NCBI GenBank assembly: GCA_947683625.1
Contig: CANTUR010000656.1
Coordinates: 186,001 to 250,000 of the forward strand
Length of the DNA stretch: 64,000 nt
Reading direction: 5' to 3'
From: Mallotus nudiflorus
Lineage: Eukaryota; Streptophyta; Magnoliopsida; Malpighiales; Euphorbiaceae
The notes under the pieces are model-generated. The model did not search any database, was not told the origin of the DNA, and saw only the letters and a list, made by a program, of their open reading frames with translations. Shown one piece after another: positions 45,197 through 54,250 of the stretch. The first letter of the stretch is position 1; each line of letters opens with the position of its first letter. A program made the translations under genes and the position numbers.

Positions 45197-46254
45197 CAGA
45201 GTATAGAGATTTAACGGCCCAAAATTTAATTGTTAATTATATATATAAGAACAAAAAAAAAATCAATTCTTTTTTCATTTTCATTTTTTTAATATTTTGT
45301 TCATCAATTTTTTTTAAATGGATTGTATTAAAAATTGTCAATTTATTATCTAAATTATATGAAAAATTATATATTTGTTTAGGTACCAATTAAGTACAAT
45401 TCCATGAATGAGCAAAATACAAATTATATTAATGATAAAAATTTGTGGAAAACCACTAAACAAGAATTGAACACATGGCAGTATCCGAACCAATTCAATT
45501 TCTGATACAAGAAATGTAATTTATGTCAATACGTACTAAATAGAATTAAATGATTAAATGTATAATCATTTAATTTTTAAACAAAGGTTTTCTTGAAGGT
45601 TGAAGGGGAGTGAAAATTTGAATCTCTAATTTTTATAAAGTGTCAAAACTTTACGATTTAATAGTAAACTATCTTTCTTAGGGGGACTTAATCATTTAAT
45701 CATTTAAACTTATCACATATTTTATAGAAAAGATTGAATCAATAGAAATCATTTGCAAAAACTTGTTTAGATGATGATGAAAGTGCACATCTTTTGCACT
45801 CCATTGAGACATAAGCAAATCTTTTATGATTGTTTTCTTTAGAAAAAAAAAATATTTTTTTTTTATTTTTTATTTTCAAGCAATGTTATGCTTTTTCCAG
45901 AAGCTTAGTGAATTGCGGATCACATGCTAAAAATTATTATTTTTTATTTTTAACATAAAAATGTTAAATTTAACAGATGCTAATAAATAATGAATACAAA
46001 TATTCAAACTCAAATTGTCATCAAGCTAAAGTGAACATACTGAAATCTCCCCTATATATATATATATATATATAATTTCTAAATGTAACTTTTTTAAAAA
46101 TAGTCATTTTTTTTACAAAGTGAATTTTATTTTGTAAATAATTATTACTAAATATGTAAATAAATCTTACACAATGATGGTAGAATAAAAATATGAATAA
46201 AGTAATAAAAATATAAATCTAATAGAAAATTTTTTTTGTAATAAAATTGTTTCT
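45197..46254. other. spacer with inverted copy of SOT-flank repeat
   Basis: No gene. Positions 45380-45530 are an inverted copy of the repeat found at 55795-55890 (shared, in that orientation, CATGTGTTYAATTCTTGTTT, then TTTATCATTAATATAAT). A (TA)n run lies at 46055-46073. Confidence 0.7.
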
Positions 46255-46835
46255 TCTTATTTTTATTTTTCAAATAAATTATTTACTAGATAATTTTTCA
46301 ACTTTCAACTTTTATTTATTTTTGCATTAAAAAATTATAAAAAATAATTTTATGCTAATATTACATACTTTTAATTTATTATCTAAACATAATTAATTAT
46401 TAATTTTATATCTTAAAAAGTTTAAAAAAAAAAAAAAAGGTTGCTAGGGCCACAAACACCTTGAGCGGGCCCTGTATTAAACCTTTAATCTCCTTTTGAA
46501 AAAACATCATCACACACTTTAGTTTTTTTGTCCACCATCATCTTTTAGATTAATTGACGTCATCTCTTACATTGACGATAGTTTTAAATTTATTTTTGAT
46601 GTGCTTAAAATAGTTTAGCCCATATATAATCCGAACATATTTATGTCAAATTCAAATTCTTTTAATTTCATATGGTATAATATTATTTAAATTAATAACA
46701 TAAAAATAATTAACTTTTGTTATTTAAATAATGTGAACAATTATATTATTTAGAGGTGCTAAATGCAATTTTATAAATGAGGAAATTGGAGGTTGCATTA
46801 ATGATAAAATGTTCTAAATGCCTTTTTTTACCCAA
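46255..46835. repeat. left arm of large inverted repeat around SOT1
   Basis: In reverse complement this matches 50635-51068 followed by 54052-54200. Examples are AAATTGGAGGTTGCATTAAT (46780) against its complement at 50660, and TTATTTACTAGATA (46276) against its complement at 54170. The left arm is uninterrupted; the right arm holds Copia-D. The A-run with GGCCACAAACA at 46425-46460 pairs with the T-run at 51000. Confidence 0.86.
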
Positions 46836-47264
46836 AATTTATGGACTGATTCTAGCCTTTTAGTATCACCCTTTATTATTATTATTATTTACCAAACCGC
46901 CACAATTTGAAAAGATTGGTAAAATATTTTATTTCTTACCCTTAAATTGTATTTGTTTATTTTAGAGATACTGAATACAATGAATGATCACTTAAGGTAC
47001 CACCCACCCATACCGGCTCATTAAGATCCATACAAGCTTACAGTATAAAATAAATAAGGCTCCACCTATTTACATTCCCTTTGGAGCTTCTAGTACTGCC
47101 TTAGACCCACCACATATTTATTTAGTTTATTTTATGTTGATTTATTTACTAATTTAATTAAATATCACTTTTGCCCTCATATTAAAAGATAAAGCATTGA
47201 AGTAATTTTTTTAAAAGAAGTGAACTTCTTCTAATAATAATATTTTTTTCACATTAAACTCTTA
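46836..47264. other. spacer, no gene
   Basis: AT-rich with an ATT microsatellite (46870-46888). No coding homology is visible. Confidence 0.65.
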
Positions 47265-47830
47265 TACTTTTATTAACCCCTTTAATAAATATAATATTGA
47301 AAATTTTCATAAACTAGTTTAACTATTTTCATAAACTATGTTATAATTTAATTATTCATATTTTATTTTTAATATAAAGATTGTAAAAATACTATTAAAT
47401 GTCAAATGCTTTTACAAAAATTAAATGTAAATTATATAACTGTAACTTATTGGTTAACAAAAATTGTATCTAATATTATAAAAATAAAAATTTAAGCTAA
47501 ATTCGACTAAATTTTATTTTAGTAGAATAAAATAAAGTGTTTTAAACTATTTATTTAGAATAAAATAAAATAAAATTTAGTAAAATTTTGTTTAAGTTTT
47601 TATTTCTATAATATTAGATAAAAAATTTGTTAACCAAAAATTTAAAATTATACAATTAAAATATAATTTTTATAAGAGTATTTGATATTTAATAATATTT
47701 TTATAATCTTTATATTAAAAATAAAATATAAGTAATTAAATTATAACATGGTTGATAAAAAGTTTTATAATTATATTTATTGAAGAGGATTAATCTTGCT
47801 AAAATAAAAATAAAAAGACTTAATGTTTAC
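47265..47830. mobile_element. fold-back (MITE-like) element
   Basis: Two arms of about 260-270 bp (about 47265-47525 and 47558-47825) are near-perfect reverse complements around a loop of about 30 bp. Paired strings include CATATTTTATTTTTAATATA on the left and its complement at 47715. There is no coding capacity. The sequence right of it (47860-47980) carries three loose copies of an AAATAAAAGTGKAGGA-type motif that also occur, inverted, at the left end; these may be subterminal repeats of the element. Superfamily is not clear. Confidence 0.82.
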
Positions 47831-48735
47831 AAATAGAAAAATATAAGGGGCTAATGTAAACAAAAATAATAGTGAAGGGAGTAAATCAAGAAAAATAAAA
47901 ATGTGAGAACTCAATTTATGTAAATAAAAGTGGAGGATTAAATCAAGAAAATAATAAAAGTGTAGGAGACCAAATGTAAGTTATTCATAATTATTTTTAT
48001 TATGTAATCCGCAATTCATTGAGGTTTGGAAAAAACCAAAAACCAATTATAATGACAACACAATCATAAAAGATTAATTTGCTTATGTCTAAATGTTTTG
48101 CATATTTAAAAAAAAAATCAATAATGGAGATGCAATAATTGTGCATAATGCTCAGCCCTACTTGCACTTGGCTCATCAACAATAACACCGTCAAGAAAAG
48201 CTTTTTTGTGTTTTGATTTTATCCTCTACTATGCCCCGGCACTTTTATCATCATTATCAACAAAAAACCACACACTTCCTCTTTGGAAATCTTTTACAAA
48301 GATACATTTCAGGTTTCTACACCTGGAATCCGTAATAAGATTGAATGATTATGCAAATGAGTGACAACTAATGCTATATACTAATATTTAATTTTGGCAT
48401 GAATTTTATTTCTTGTTAACAGTTTATCGGCAAAGAATAAATCAAAATTTCTTCCATTGCCATACTCATCAACGTTTAGAGTACTGATCATAGATTAATA
48501 CAATAATTTTCTGAAACACACCTGAATTTGCCATATCTAGAACTAGAAGCACTCAAATTTTCTCAATTTCTTAAACGAAAGTACCGAAACATTAATTAAT
48601 CTCACCAGATTCAGAGTTTGCGTAGGGAAAACAAATCAAATTGAGAAAAACAGGTAGAAACTAAACCAGCTTAAATCGATCAAAATCAAGATAATGCATG
48701 TTATTAAAGATATCTAATAAAAGTAAATGAATGCG
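47831..48735. other. SOT1 3' flank with SOT-derived scrap
   Basis: No gene. At 48318-48338 CTACACCTGGAATCCGTAAT resembles the SOT coding stretch at 49270 (minus strand). It runs directly into AAGATTGAATGATTATGCAA, which resembles the SOT1 upstream sequence at 50490. It therefore looks like a rearranged scrap of another SOT copy joined to upstream sequence. Confidence 0.6.
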
Positions 48736-49749
48736 TCAGGCATCTTTCTTGAGAGACAGATTGAAACTTAAACCAGAACCCTCCAATTTTTCTGCAATAA
48801 GCTTCTCGAGACGCTCTGCCATCAATGGAGTCAAATAATTTCTCCAATCTCCCACTTTGCCTTTCCTGAAAAAGGAATTGTATGTAAGTCCTGAAGGGTG
48901 CTTACCATTCTTGTTCACTTCCAAATTTTTCATATTCTCGAAACTGCAAAATTTAGAGATCTCTTCTGCAGCACCTTGCTTCTCTTCCTCCACGGAGAAA
49001 GGAAATCCCAAGAACTCAGCCAACCTTTTCGTGCAGACAATGTTGTCTTCTTTCAGATCTTCATATTTCAAGAATAATACCTTGTCAGGATTTTCCAGGC
49101 TTGCTCTCCAATACCCCAAAACATGATTCCAAAAAGGTCCAAAGCCGTGGATTCCCCTGCAATACAACTCGTAAGCTTCCTCCAATGTAGGTGGATCCTT
49201 GCAGAAAGGAAGTTGCAAAGCAAAGTGCCAATGGGAGATGAGCTGATCCAAAGGACTCCTACACACATAAACTATTTTACACCTGGATTCTGTAATGGAA
49301 CTTGGCAGGGATGCATATGGCACATGGGTACTGAATATTCTTGGCTCAGGAATTGATTCAAGATCCGAAAACTGGTTTTTCTCGTAAAGTTGGAACTCAA
49401 AGCAAGGCACAATCTCATGAGGATTTGAAGTGAACAAGGGGCTGTCATTGAGAGTGGAATATTGGGTTCGGTTTGCGATCAAATGAATAACAGCCTTCGT
49501 CCAAGTTGTACCTGATTTAGGCATGGTGGCAAGAATTATATCTGTATCACGAGCTTGGAAATGTTTCTGAAAGGAGATTACGGGTTTCATAATAGTTTTT
49601 CGGCACCAAAAGTCTTGGTAGAAGCAAAGATCAGTTCCATCAAAATTTGTTTCATTGGGAAGTGTAGAGAGAAATTTCTGAAATAATTCTTCTTGTCCTT
49701 CTTCAATAGAAATTGTAGTGGTATTGTTGAAGGTGCTTGTGTTTTCCAT
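48736..49749 (-). CDS. cytosolic sulfotransferase SOT1
   Basis: Single-exon gene of 337 codons, typical length for plant cytosolic sulfotransferases, which move the sulfuryl group of PAPS to a hydroxyl on a small acceptor (flavonols, hydroxyjasmonate, brassinosteroids, glucosinolate precursors in known members). It carries PKSGTTW (77-83, 5'-phosphosulfate loop), the catalytic His142 in THVPYASL, Arg164 and Ser172 of YVCRSPLDQLIS (3'-phosphate binding), KYED (228-231), and the C-terminal RKGKVGDW (295-302). No signal peptide, so cytosolic. I start at ATG 49749 because SOT2 begins with the same MENxSTFN; an in-frame ATG 24 codons upstream (49821) lies very near the predicted transcript start. 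The acceptor cannot be read from sequence. It lies between the arms of an inverted repeat and near SOT scraps, and about 8 kb from its paralogue, by eye about three residues in four identical. Confidence 0.95.
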   Translation of the reverse strand: MENTSTFNNTTTISIEEGQEELFQKFLSTLPNETNFDGTDLCFYQDFWCRKTIMKPVISFQKHFQARDTDIILATMPKSGTTWTKAVIHLIANRTQYSTLNDSPLFTSNPHEIVPCFEFQLYEKNQFSDLESIPEPRIFSTHVPYASLPSSITESRCKIVYVCRSPLDQLISHWHFALQLPFCKDPPTLEEAYELYCRGIHGFGPFWNHVLGYWRASLENPDKVLFLKYEDLKEDNIVCTKRLAEFLGFPFSVEEEKQGAAEEISKFCSFENMKNLEVNKNGKHPSGLTYNSFFRKGKVGDWRNYLTPLMAERLEKLIAEKLEGSGLSFNLSLKKDA

Positions 49750-49855
49750 GAAAAAGAGAGAAGATTTATAGCTTGATACAGGCAAGGATATCAAATTGGG
49801 AGGCAATATCAACACAGACAATGAAGGAGGAGTTTATTATCTTGCATAAGTAGTA

Positions 49856-49865
49856 GTTTATAAAC
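49856..49865 (-). promoter_or_regulatory. TATA box of SOT1
   Basis: GTTTATAAAC, about 107 bp before ATG 49749. Transcription would start near 49825-49830, giving a leader of about 75-80 nt to the conserved ATG. The upstream in-frame ATG at 49821 would then have a leader under 10 nt, which favours use of the second ATG. Confidence 0.55.
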
Positions 49866-49880
49866 GCTGCTCCTGCACAT

Positions 49881-50280
49881 GATGTTTCAATGATACAACC
49901 TAGCCGTTGAAAATAAGTTCCTAATTAAACGCGGCCACATATATCATAATTGTAACTCAAAACTTCATTTAAGTGGGGTCAGTTGATCGCGCGGTTCTTG
50001 TTAATTGCTTTTTATTGAAGTGTTATATCTCTAGTCAATAGTTAGATTAAATGGTTACACAAATGAGTTGCAGCTCATTCTTTTGTTGACTTGAGCTCCA
50101 CTTTCTATCCTTGTTTAGCGTGCTTCCAGAATTTTTTATTTTTTTATCATTAATGCAACCTCTATTTTGCTCATTTACAAAATTATATATATATTTTTTA
50201 AATAATGAAATTATATTTATATCTCTAAAAAAAATATTTTCGTCATTATTTAAACAATATAATTCTTCTTTAAATTTTCT
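49881..50280. repeat. SOT1 upstream region, repeat copy a
   Basis: TGATGTTTCAATGATACAAC with CCGTTGAAAA (49881-49915) recurs at 62411-62445 with few changes. Further out, TCCTTGTTTAGCGTGCTTCC and TTTATCATTAATGCAACCTC (50111-50165) are one copy of the repeat that recurs at 50630, 55810 and 62520 and, inverted, at 45500 and 46790. No gene. Confidence 0.75.
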
Positions 50281-50285
50281 TTTCT

Positions 50286-50364
50286 AGGGAGTGTAGAGGG
50301 AAATTTCTTAAATAATTCATCTTTCATGGAAAATACCAGCACTTTCAACACTATCACCAACTAA
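50286..50364. pseudogene. micro-inverted SOT N-terminal scrap
   Basis: Minus strand 50286-50324 reads DELFKKFPSTLP, matching SOT1 residues 20-31 (EELFQKFLSTLP). Plus strand 50326-50364 reads MENTSTFNTITN and then a stop, matching SOT1 residues 1-8. The two pieces of one N-terminus are therefore joined back to back: the first codons are inverted relative to the next ones. The scrap ends at the terminal repeat of a small palindromic element. Confidence 0.83.
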
Positions 50365-50486
50365 AGAAGAAATTGAAAGTTAGTAATTAATTTATCATAA
50401 TTGTATAAATATTTATTAATTTAATGCATTAAAATTCATTTTATTTTTAAATAAATTTTATTAATAAATATTAATTTCTTCTTTAG
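50361..50486. mobile_element. 126-bp MITE-like element with 14-bp terminal inverted repeats
   Basis: CTAAAGAAGAAATT (50361-50374) and its exact complement AATTTCTTCTTTAG (50473-50486) bound an AT-rich, partly palindromic core. No target duplication is clear. It abuts the inverted SOT scrap and may have taken part in the inversion. Confidence 0.5.
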
Positions 50487-50634
50487 GCAATAATAAGATT
50501 AAATGATTATACAATAGATGAAAACTAATTCGGGTGTTGACTCGAGCTTTACTTTCTATATACCAATATTTCTTAATTGTATGATTAAGAAATTGAATTG
50601 GTTTGGATCCTCCCATGTGTTCAATCTTTGTTTA

Positions 50635-51068
50635 GCGGGCTTTCAAAATTTTTTATTATTAATGCAACCTCCAATTTGTTCATTTATAAAATTGTATTCA
50701 GTAACTCTAAGAAATATAATTATTCACATTATTTAAATAACATAAGTTAATTATTTTTGATACTATACATTTTAAAAATATGATATGATATGAAATTAAA
50801 AGAATTTGAATTTAACATATATATGTTCCATTTATATATAGGTAAACCATTTTAAGCACATCAAAAATTAATTGAAATTATTGTCAATTTAAAAGATGAT
50901 AACTGCTAATAGATTGGCAGTGTTTGATGATACCTTTTTAAAAAGAAATTAAAGGTTTAATATAGGGCTGGTTCAAGGATGTTTGTGGCCTAGACAATTC
51001 TTTTTTTTTTTTTTACTTACTAAGATATAAAATTAGTAATTAATTATCTTTCGATACTAATTACTCTA
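50635..51068. repeat. right arm of inverted repeat, proximal part
   Basis: It pairs with 46390-46835. It ends with the CTCTA target duplication of Copia-D and resumes at 54052. The start overlaps copy b of the SOT-flank repeat (50585-50890). Confidence 0.85.
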
Positions 51069-51262
51069 AGTCAAGAGTTATGTTTGAGTTGTGATTGTTG
51101 TTTTATTCATGGAGTATAACTAATATATAAATATAAGAGGAGATGCACTTGTAATAGGAGAGTGCAGTAGCATGTAACGTGTCAAAGAGATAAAATAGCT
51201 AGCCAACAGATACATATGAAACAACAGATAAATATGAATAACTAATATGGATATGATTGACA
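51069..51262 (-). repeat. 3' LTR of Copia-D
   Basis: 194 bp, TGTCAATCATATCC in its own orientation. Preceded on the minus strand by the purine tract GAGGGGGTG (51263-51271). Confidence 0.92.
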
Positions 51263-51391
51263 CACCCCCTCAAGCTGAAGGAGGGCTATTGGTCAACCGA
51301 AGCTTGTCTCAATAATGAAGGAATAAGGAAGCAGGCAACAGTTTGGTTAATAGGTCTATAACTTGATCCAAAGAAGAAATAGCATAAATAG

Positions 51392-52006
51392 TTAGTTATT
51401 TGCTCTTCCTTGGTCACGAATGAAGTGGTAATCCACTTTAACATGTCTGGTGCATGCTTGGAAGATCAGGTTCGAAGACAGAAAGACAACTCTGATTTTG
51501 TCACACAAAATGTGTGGTGGTCGACATAAGGATTCACCAAGTTCATGAAGTAAGCAACGAATCCATTTCAATTCCACACTAATATTTTCAACAACTTTGA
51601 ATTCCAATTCTGTTGAAGAACGTGCCACTGTCTTCTACTTGTGAGAGTTCTAGGAGATTAAATTAGAACCAAGGAAAATAAAATAACCACCCGTTGAGTG
51701 CCTATTATCTAGGCAACCTGCCCAATCAGCATTACTAAAGCCAATTAGTTGAGAATATTGAACACATTTGAAGAGAAGATTTTGATGAAAAATACCATTG
51801 GCATATCTCAACACTCATTTCAGGGCTTTAAAGTGAACATCAGTTGGAGAATGCATGAATTGGCATAACTTGTTCACTGAAAAAGTTAAGTCCAAATGGG
51901 TTAGAGTAGCATATTGCAAGCTTCCATAAATAGTTCTGTATTTGGTAGCTTCTTTGGATGATAGTAAAGTCCTTTGATGCTTAGAGAGTGGTGTGGCCGA
52001 GATCAT
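51392..52006 (-). pseudogene. Copia-D RNase H and RT end
   Basis: MISATPLSKHQRTLLSSKEA and YRTIYGSLQYATLTHLDLTF (51815-52006) form the RT C-terminus (usual YR.IVG.LQYLT.TRPD). ARSSTELEFKVVENISVELK and HILCDKIRVVFLSSN (51392-51628) form the RNase H, where the catalytic acidic residues E (of TELE) and D (of LCD) are still present. Two frames and stops separate them. Confidence 0.87.
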
Positions 52007-52142
52007 TAGTGTGGAGCATGGTTTGGATTGCCATTCCTGAATTGTGAAATAGATCTTGAAAGTATGATTGTTCAGAAAGTAGAATTACATTTGGACAATA
52101 ACGAACTTGAAGGCTAAGCAAATAGTGAAAAGGCCTTAAATC

Positions 52143-52740
52143 TCAAAGAGCAAAGGTATCAGCAAGTTTGTCTATGAGATGTTGGATATGTGTAACATCA
52201 TTGCCTATAATGATAACATCATCTACATAGACTAGCAGAAAACAGTGATTAGTGCCATGCTTATACAAAAATAAGAAAGGATCCACACTAGAATTAATAA
52301 ACCCAATTGAAAGTAAGAAGGTGCTAAGCTTTTGATACCAAGCACAAGGTGCTTGCTTCATACCATAAAAAGATTTATTAAGTTTACACACATAATGAGG
52401 ATGGGTTTTGTTAACAAAACTTTAGGGTTAAACCATGTAGACATTTTCTTCTAAGTCATCATTAAGGAAAGTATTGCTAACGTCTAGTTGCCTAAGATTC
52501 CAACCTCTTCAGACTGCAATGGAAAGAACAATGCGAATGGTTTGTGGTTTAACCACTGGACTAAACATCTCCAAGTAATGTATCCCATATTCTTGAGTAT
52601 AACCACGTGCAGCCAATCTCACTTTAAGTCTGTCAAAGGATCCATCCACTTTCCCTTTAATTTTATAAATCCATTTGTTTCCTACCACATTGCCTGATGA
52701 AGGGGGTGGGATAAGATCCTAGGTACGGTTTCAAAGGAAT
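52143..52740 (-). pseudogene. Copia-D reverse transcriptase core
   Basis: VGNKWIYKIKGKVDGSFDR and VRLAARGYTQEYGI near 52590-52690, then CKLNKSFYGMKQAPCAWYQK and CFLLVYVDDVIIIGND (52143-52391) with an intact YVDD. A frameshift separates the halves around 52400-52480. Confidence 0.88.
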
Positions 52741-53845
52741 ACATCCATTTCATTAATCATGGCTTATTGCCATAAAGGAATGTGTTGTGCTTGAGAGAAG
52801 GAGGTGAGTTATAGTATTAGTGATGAATGATGGTGGTTAGGAGAGGAGCTAACAAAGATAAGGGAGGTATGTTCTGGTGGTGAAGAATGGATTGAGTAAG
52901 TGGGATTTCAATCAGTGGAGAAATTGTTGAGTAGAGCATATTTTTTGTTTGGTTTATGATGATATAAGGTCATGAGATGGTGACATTGTGGTAAGGTAGT
53001 ATGAGCAGATTGGTGGATGGAGTGGGTAGGGTAATAGAAATCAAAAGAGAAGAAGTAGTTGGTAGTGATAAGACATCGAGTGATGAAGATAAGGGTGAGG
53101 GCAAATATACTTCGGTGGTATGGTTTGAAAAGATAGGAGTAGAGTTGGGGATAGATAAAGACGGAGAATTTGTATCTCAGAAGGAGACCATACCTTGAGG
53201 ATGAAATGAACTTGAGAGGTGGTGCGTGACTTATAGCCAAGGAGGGGAATGGGCTTGCGAACTTGGCATGGAGGAATTAAGTTTGGACACTTGATTAAAT
53301 AGTAAGGTGTGTTCATCAAACTCAACATGTCTAGCCATATATAGTTTGCCATTGTCTTTCTCAAAATATCGATAGCCTAAATGATAAGGAGAGTATCCTA
53401 GGAAAATACATTGTTTTGATCTAAAAGAAAATTTATTTTTGTTGTAAGGTCTTAACAATGGGTAGAGGGCACACCCAAAAGTATGAAGAAATGAATAATC
53501 TAGGATTTTTTTTATATAATTTTTTGTAAGGAATTTCATTTGCAAGAGATGTGGTGGGCAATCTATTAATAACAAAAAATGGAAGTTTCAAAAGCGAATT
53601 CCTAAAATTTAAAAAGGGCACCACAGTGTCCTAAGAGAGCAAGATCAAGATCAACGATACTATGAAATTTGCGTTCGACAATGCCATTTTGTTCATGAGC
53701 GTGTGGATAAGAAATCTTATGAACAACCCTAGTATTTTCAAAAAATTGATGGAGAGGATGATATTCACCACCCCAATTTGAATTAAATTATTTGATTTTG
53801 GAATCAAATTACTTTTCTACTAATAGTTGAATTTTTTTAAAACTT
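52741..53845 (-). pseudogene. Copia-D integrase remnant and linker
   Basis: Starting beside the primer site, the minus strand reads LKKIQLLVEK, then NWGGEYHPLHQFFENTRVV, HAHEQNGIVERKFHSIVD with the catalytic Glu, and the C-terminal DYSFLHTFGCALYPLLRPYN and FRSKQCIFLGYSPYHLGYRY (53231-53575). Linker sequence rich in Ser/His/Pro follows (52908-53240). Three stops or frameshifts. Confidence 0.87.
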
Positions 53846-53857
53846 GCTTTGATACCA
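53846..53857 (-). other. primer-binding site of Copia-D
   Basis: TGGTATCAAAGC next to the 5' LTR. The following bases (CAAGTTTTAAAAAAATTC) already read as integrase coding sequence, so the internal deletion ends within a few bases of the site. Confidence 0.87.
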
Positions 53858-54051
53858 AGTCAAGAGTTATGTTTGAGCTATGATTGTTGTTTTATTCATG
53901 GAGTATAACTGATATATAAATACAAGAGGAGATGCGCTTGTAATAGGAGAGTGCAGCAGCATGTAACATGTTACAGAGATAAAATAGCTAGCTAATAGAT
54001 ACATATGAAACAATAGATAAATATGAATAACTAATCTGGATATGATTGACA
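53858..54051 (-). repeat. 5' LTR of Copia-D
   Basis: 194 bp, same ends as the 3' LTR, 13 mismatches. Confidence 0.92.
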
Positions 54052-54250
54052 CTCTATAATAAAATATTATTAAAATTAAATAAATTAAAAATATTTAATA
54101 TTGGCACAAAATTATATTTATATTTTTTTGAATGAAAAAATAAATAAAACTTGAAAGTTGAAAAACTATCTAGTAAATAATTTATTTGAAAAAAATGTAA
54201 AAATAAGATACAATTATAAAATATAATAAAATAAAATTTATACGAGGTTG
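54052..54250. repeat. right arm of inverted repeat, distal part
   Basis: It pairs with 46255-46390 in reverse complement (for example AACTTGAAAGTTGAAAAACT at 54148 against 46295). Taking out Copia-D joins it to 50635-51068. Confidence 0.85.

Larger units (their letters stand above)
51069..54051 (-). mobile_element. Copia-D, internally deleted Ty1/copia element
   Basis: The 2983-bp element has two 194-bp LTRs (51069-51262 and 53858-54051), perfect target duplication CTCTA (51064-51068 and 54052-54056), a primer site, a purine tract, and integrase-RT-RNase H remnants. Gag, protease and the N-terminal half of integrase are missing: the primer site is followed within a few bases by integrase core sequence. 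I count 13 differences between the LTRs over 194 bp (about 6.7%). Lineage by motifs and short LTRs is Ale/Retrofit. It splits the right arm of the inverted repeat around SOT1. Confidence 0.92.

Noticed and set aside
48857..49356. Plus-strand frames of 89 and 77 codons and a minus frame of 66 codons within SOT1
   Set aside because: Shadows of the SOT1 coding sequence in other frames.
52908..53364. Several overlapping minus-strand frames of about 110 codons and a plus-strand frame at 53001-53198
   Set aside because: The minus frames are pieces of the broken Copia-D linker and integrase in neighbouring frames; the plus frame is their shadow.
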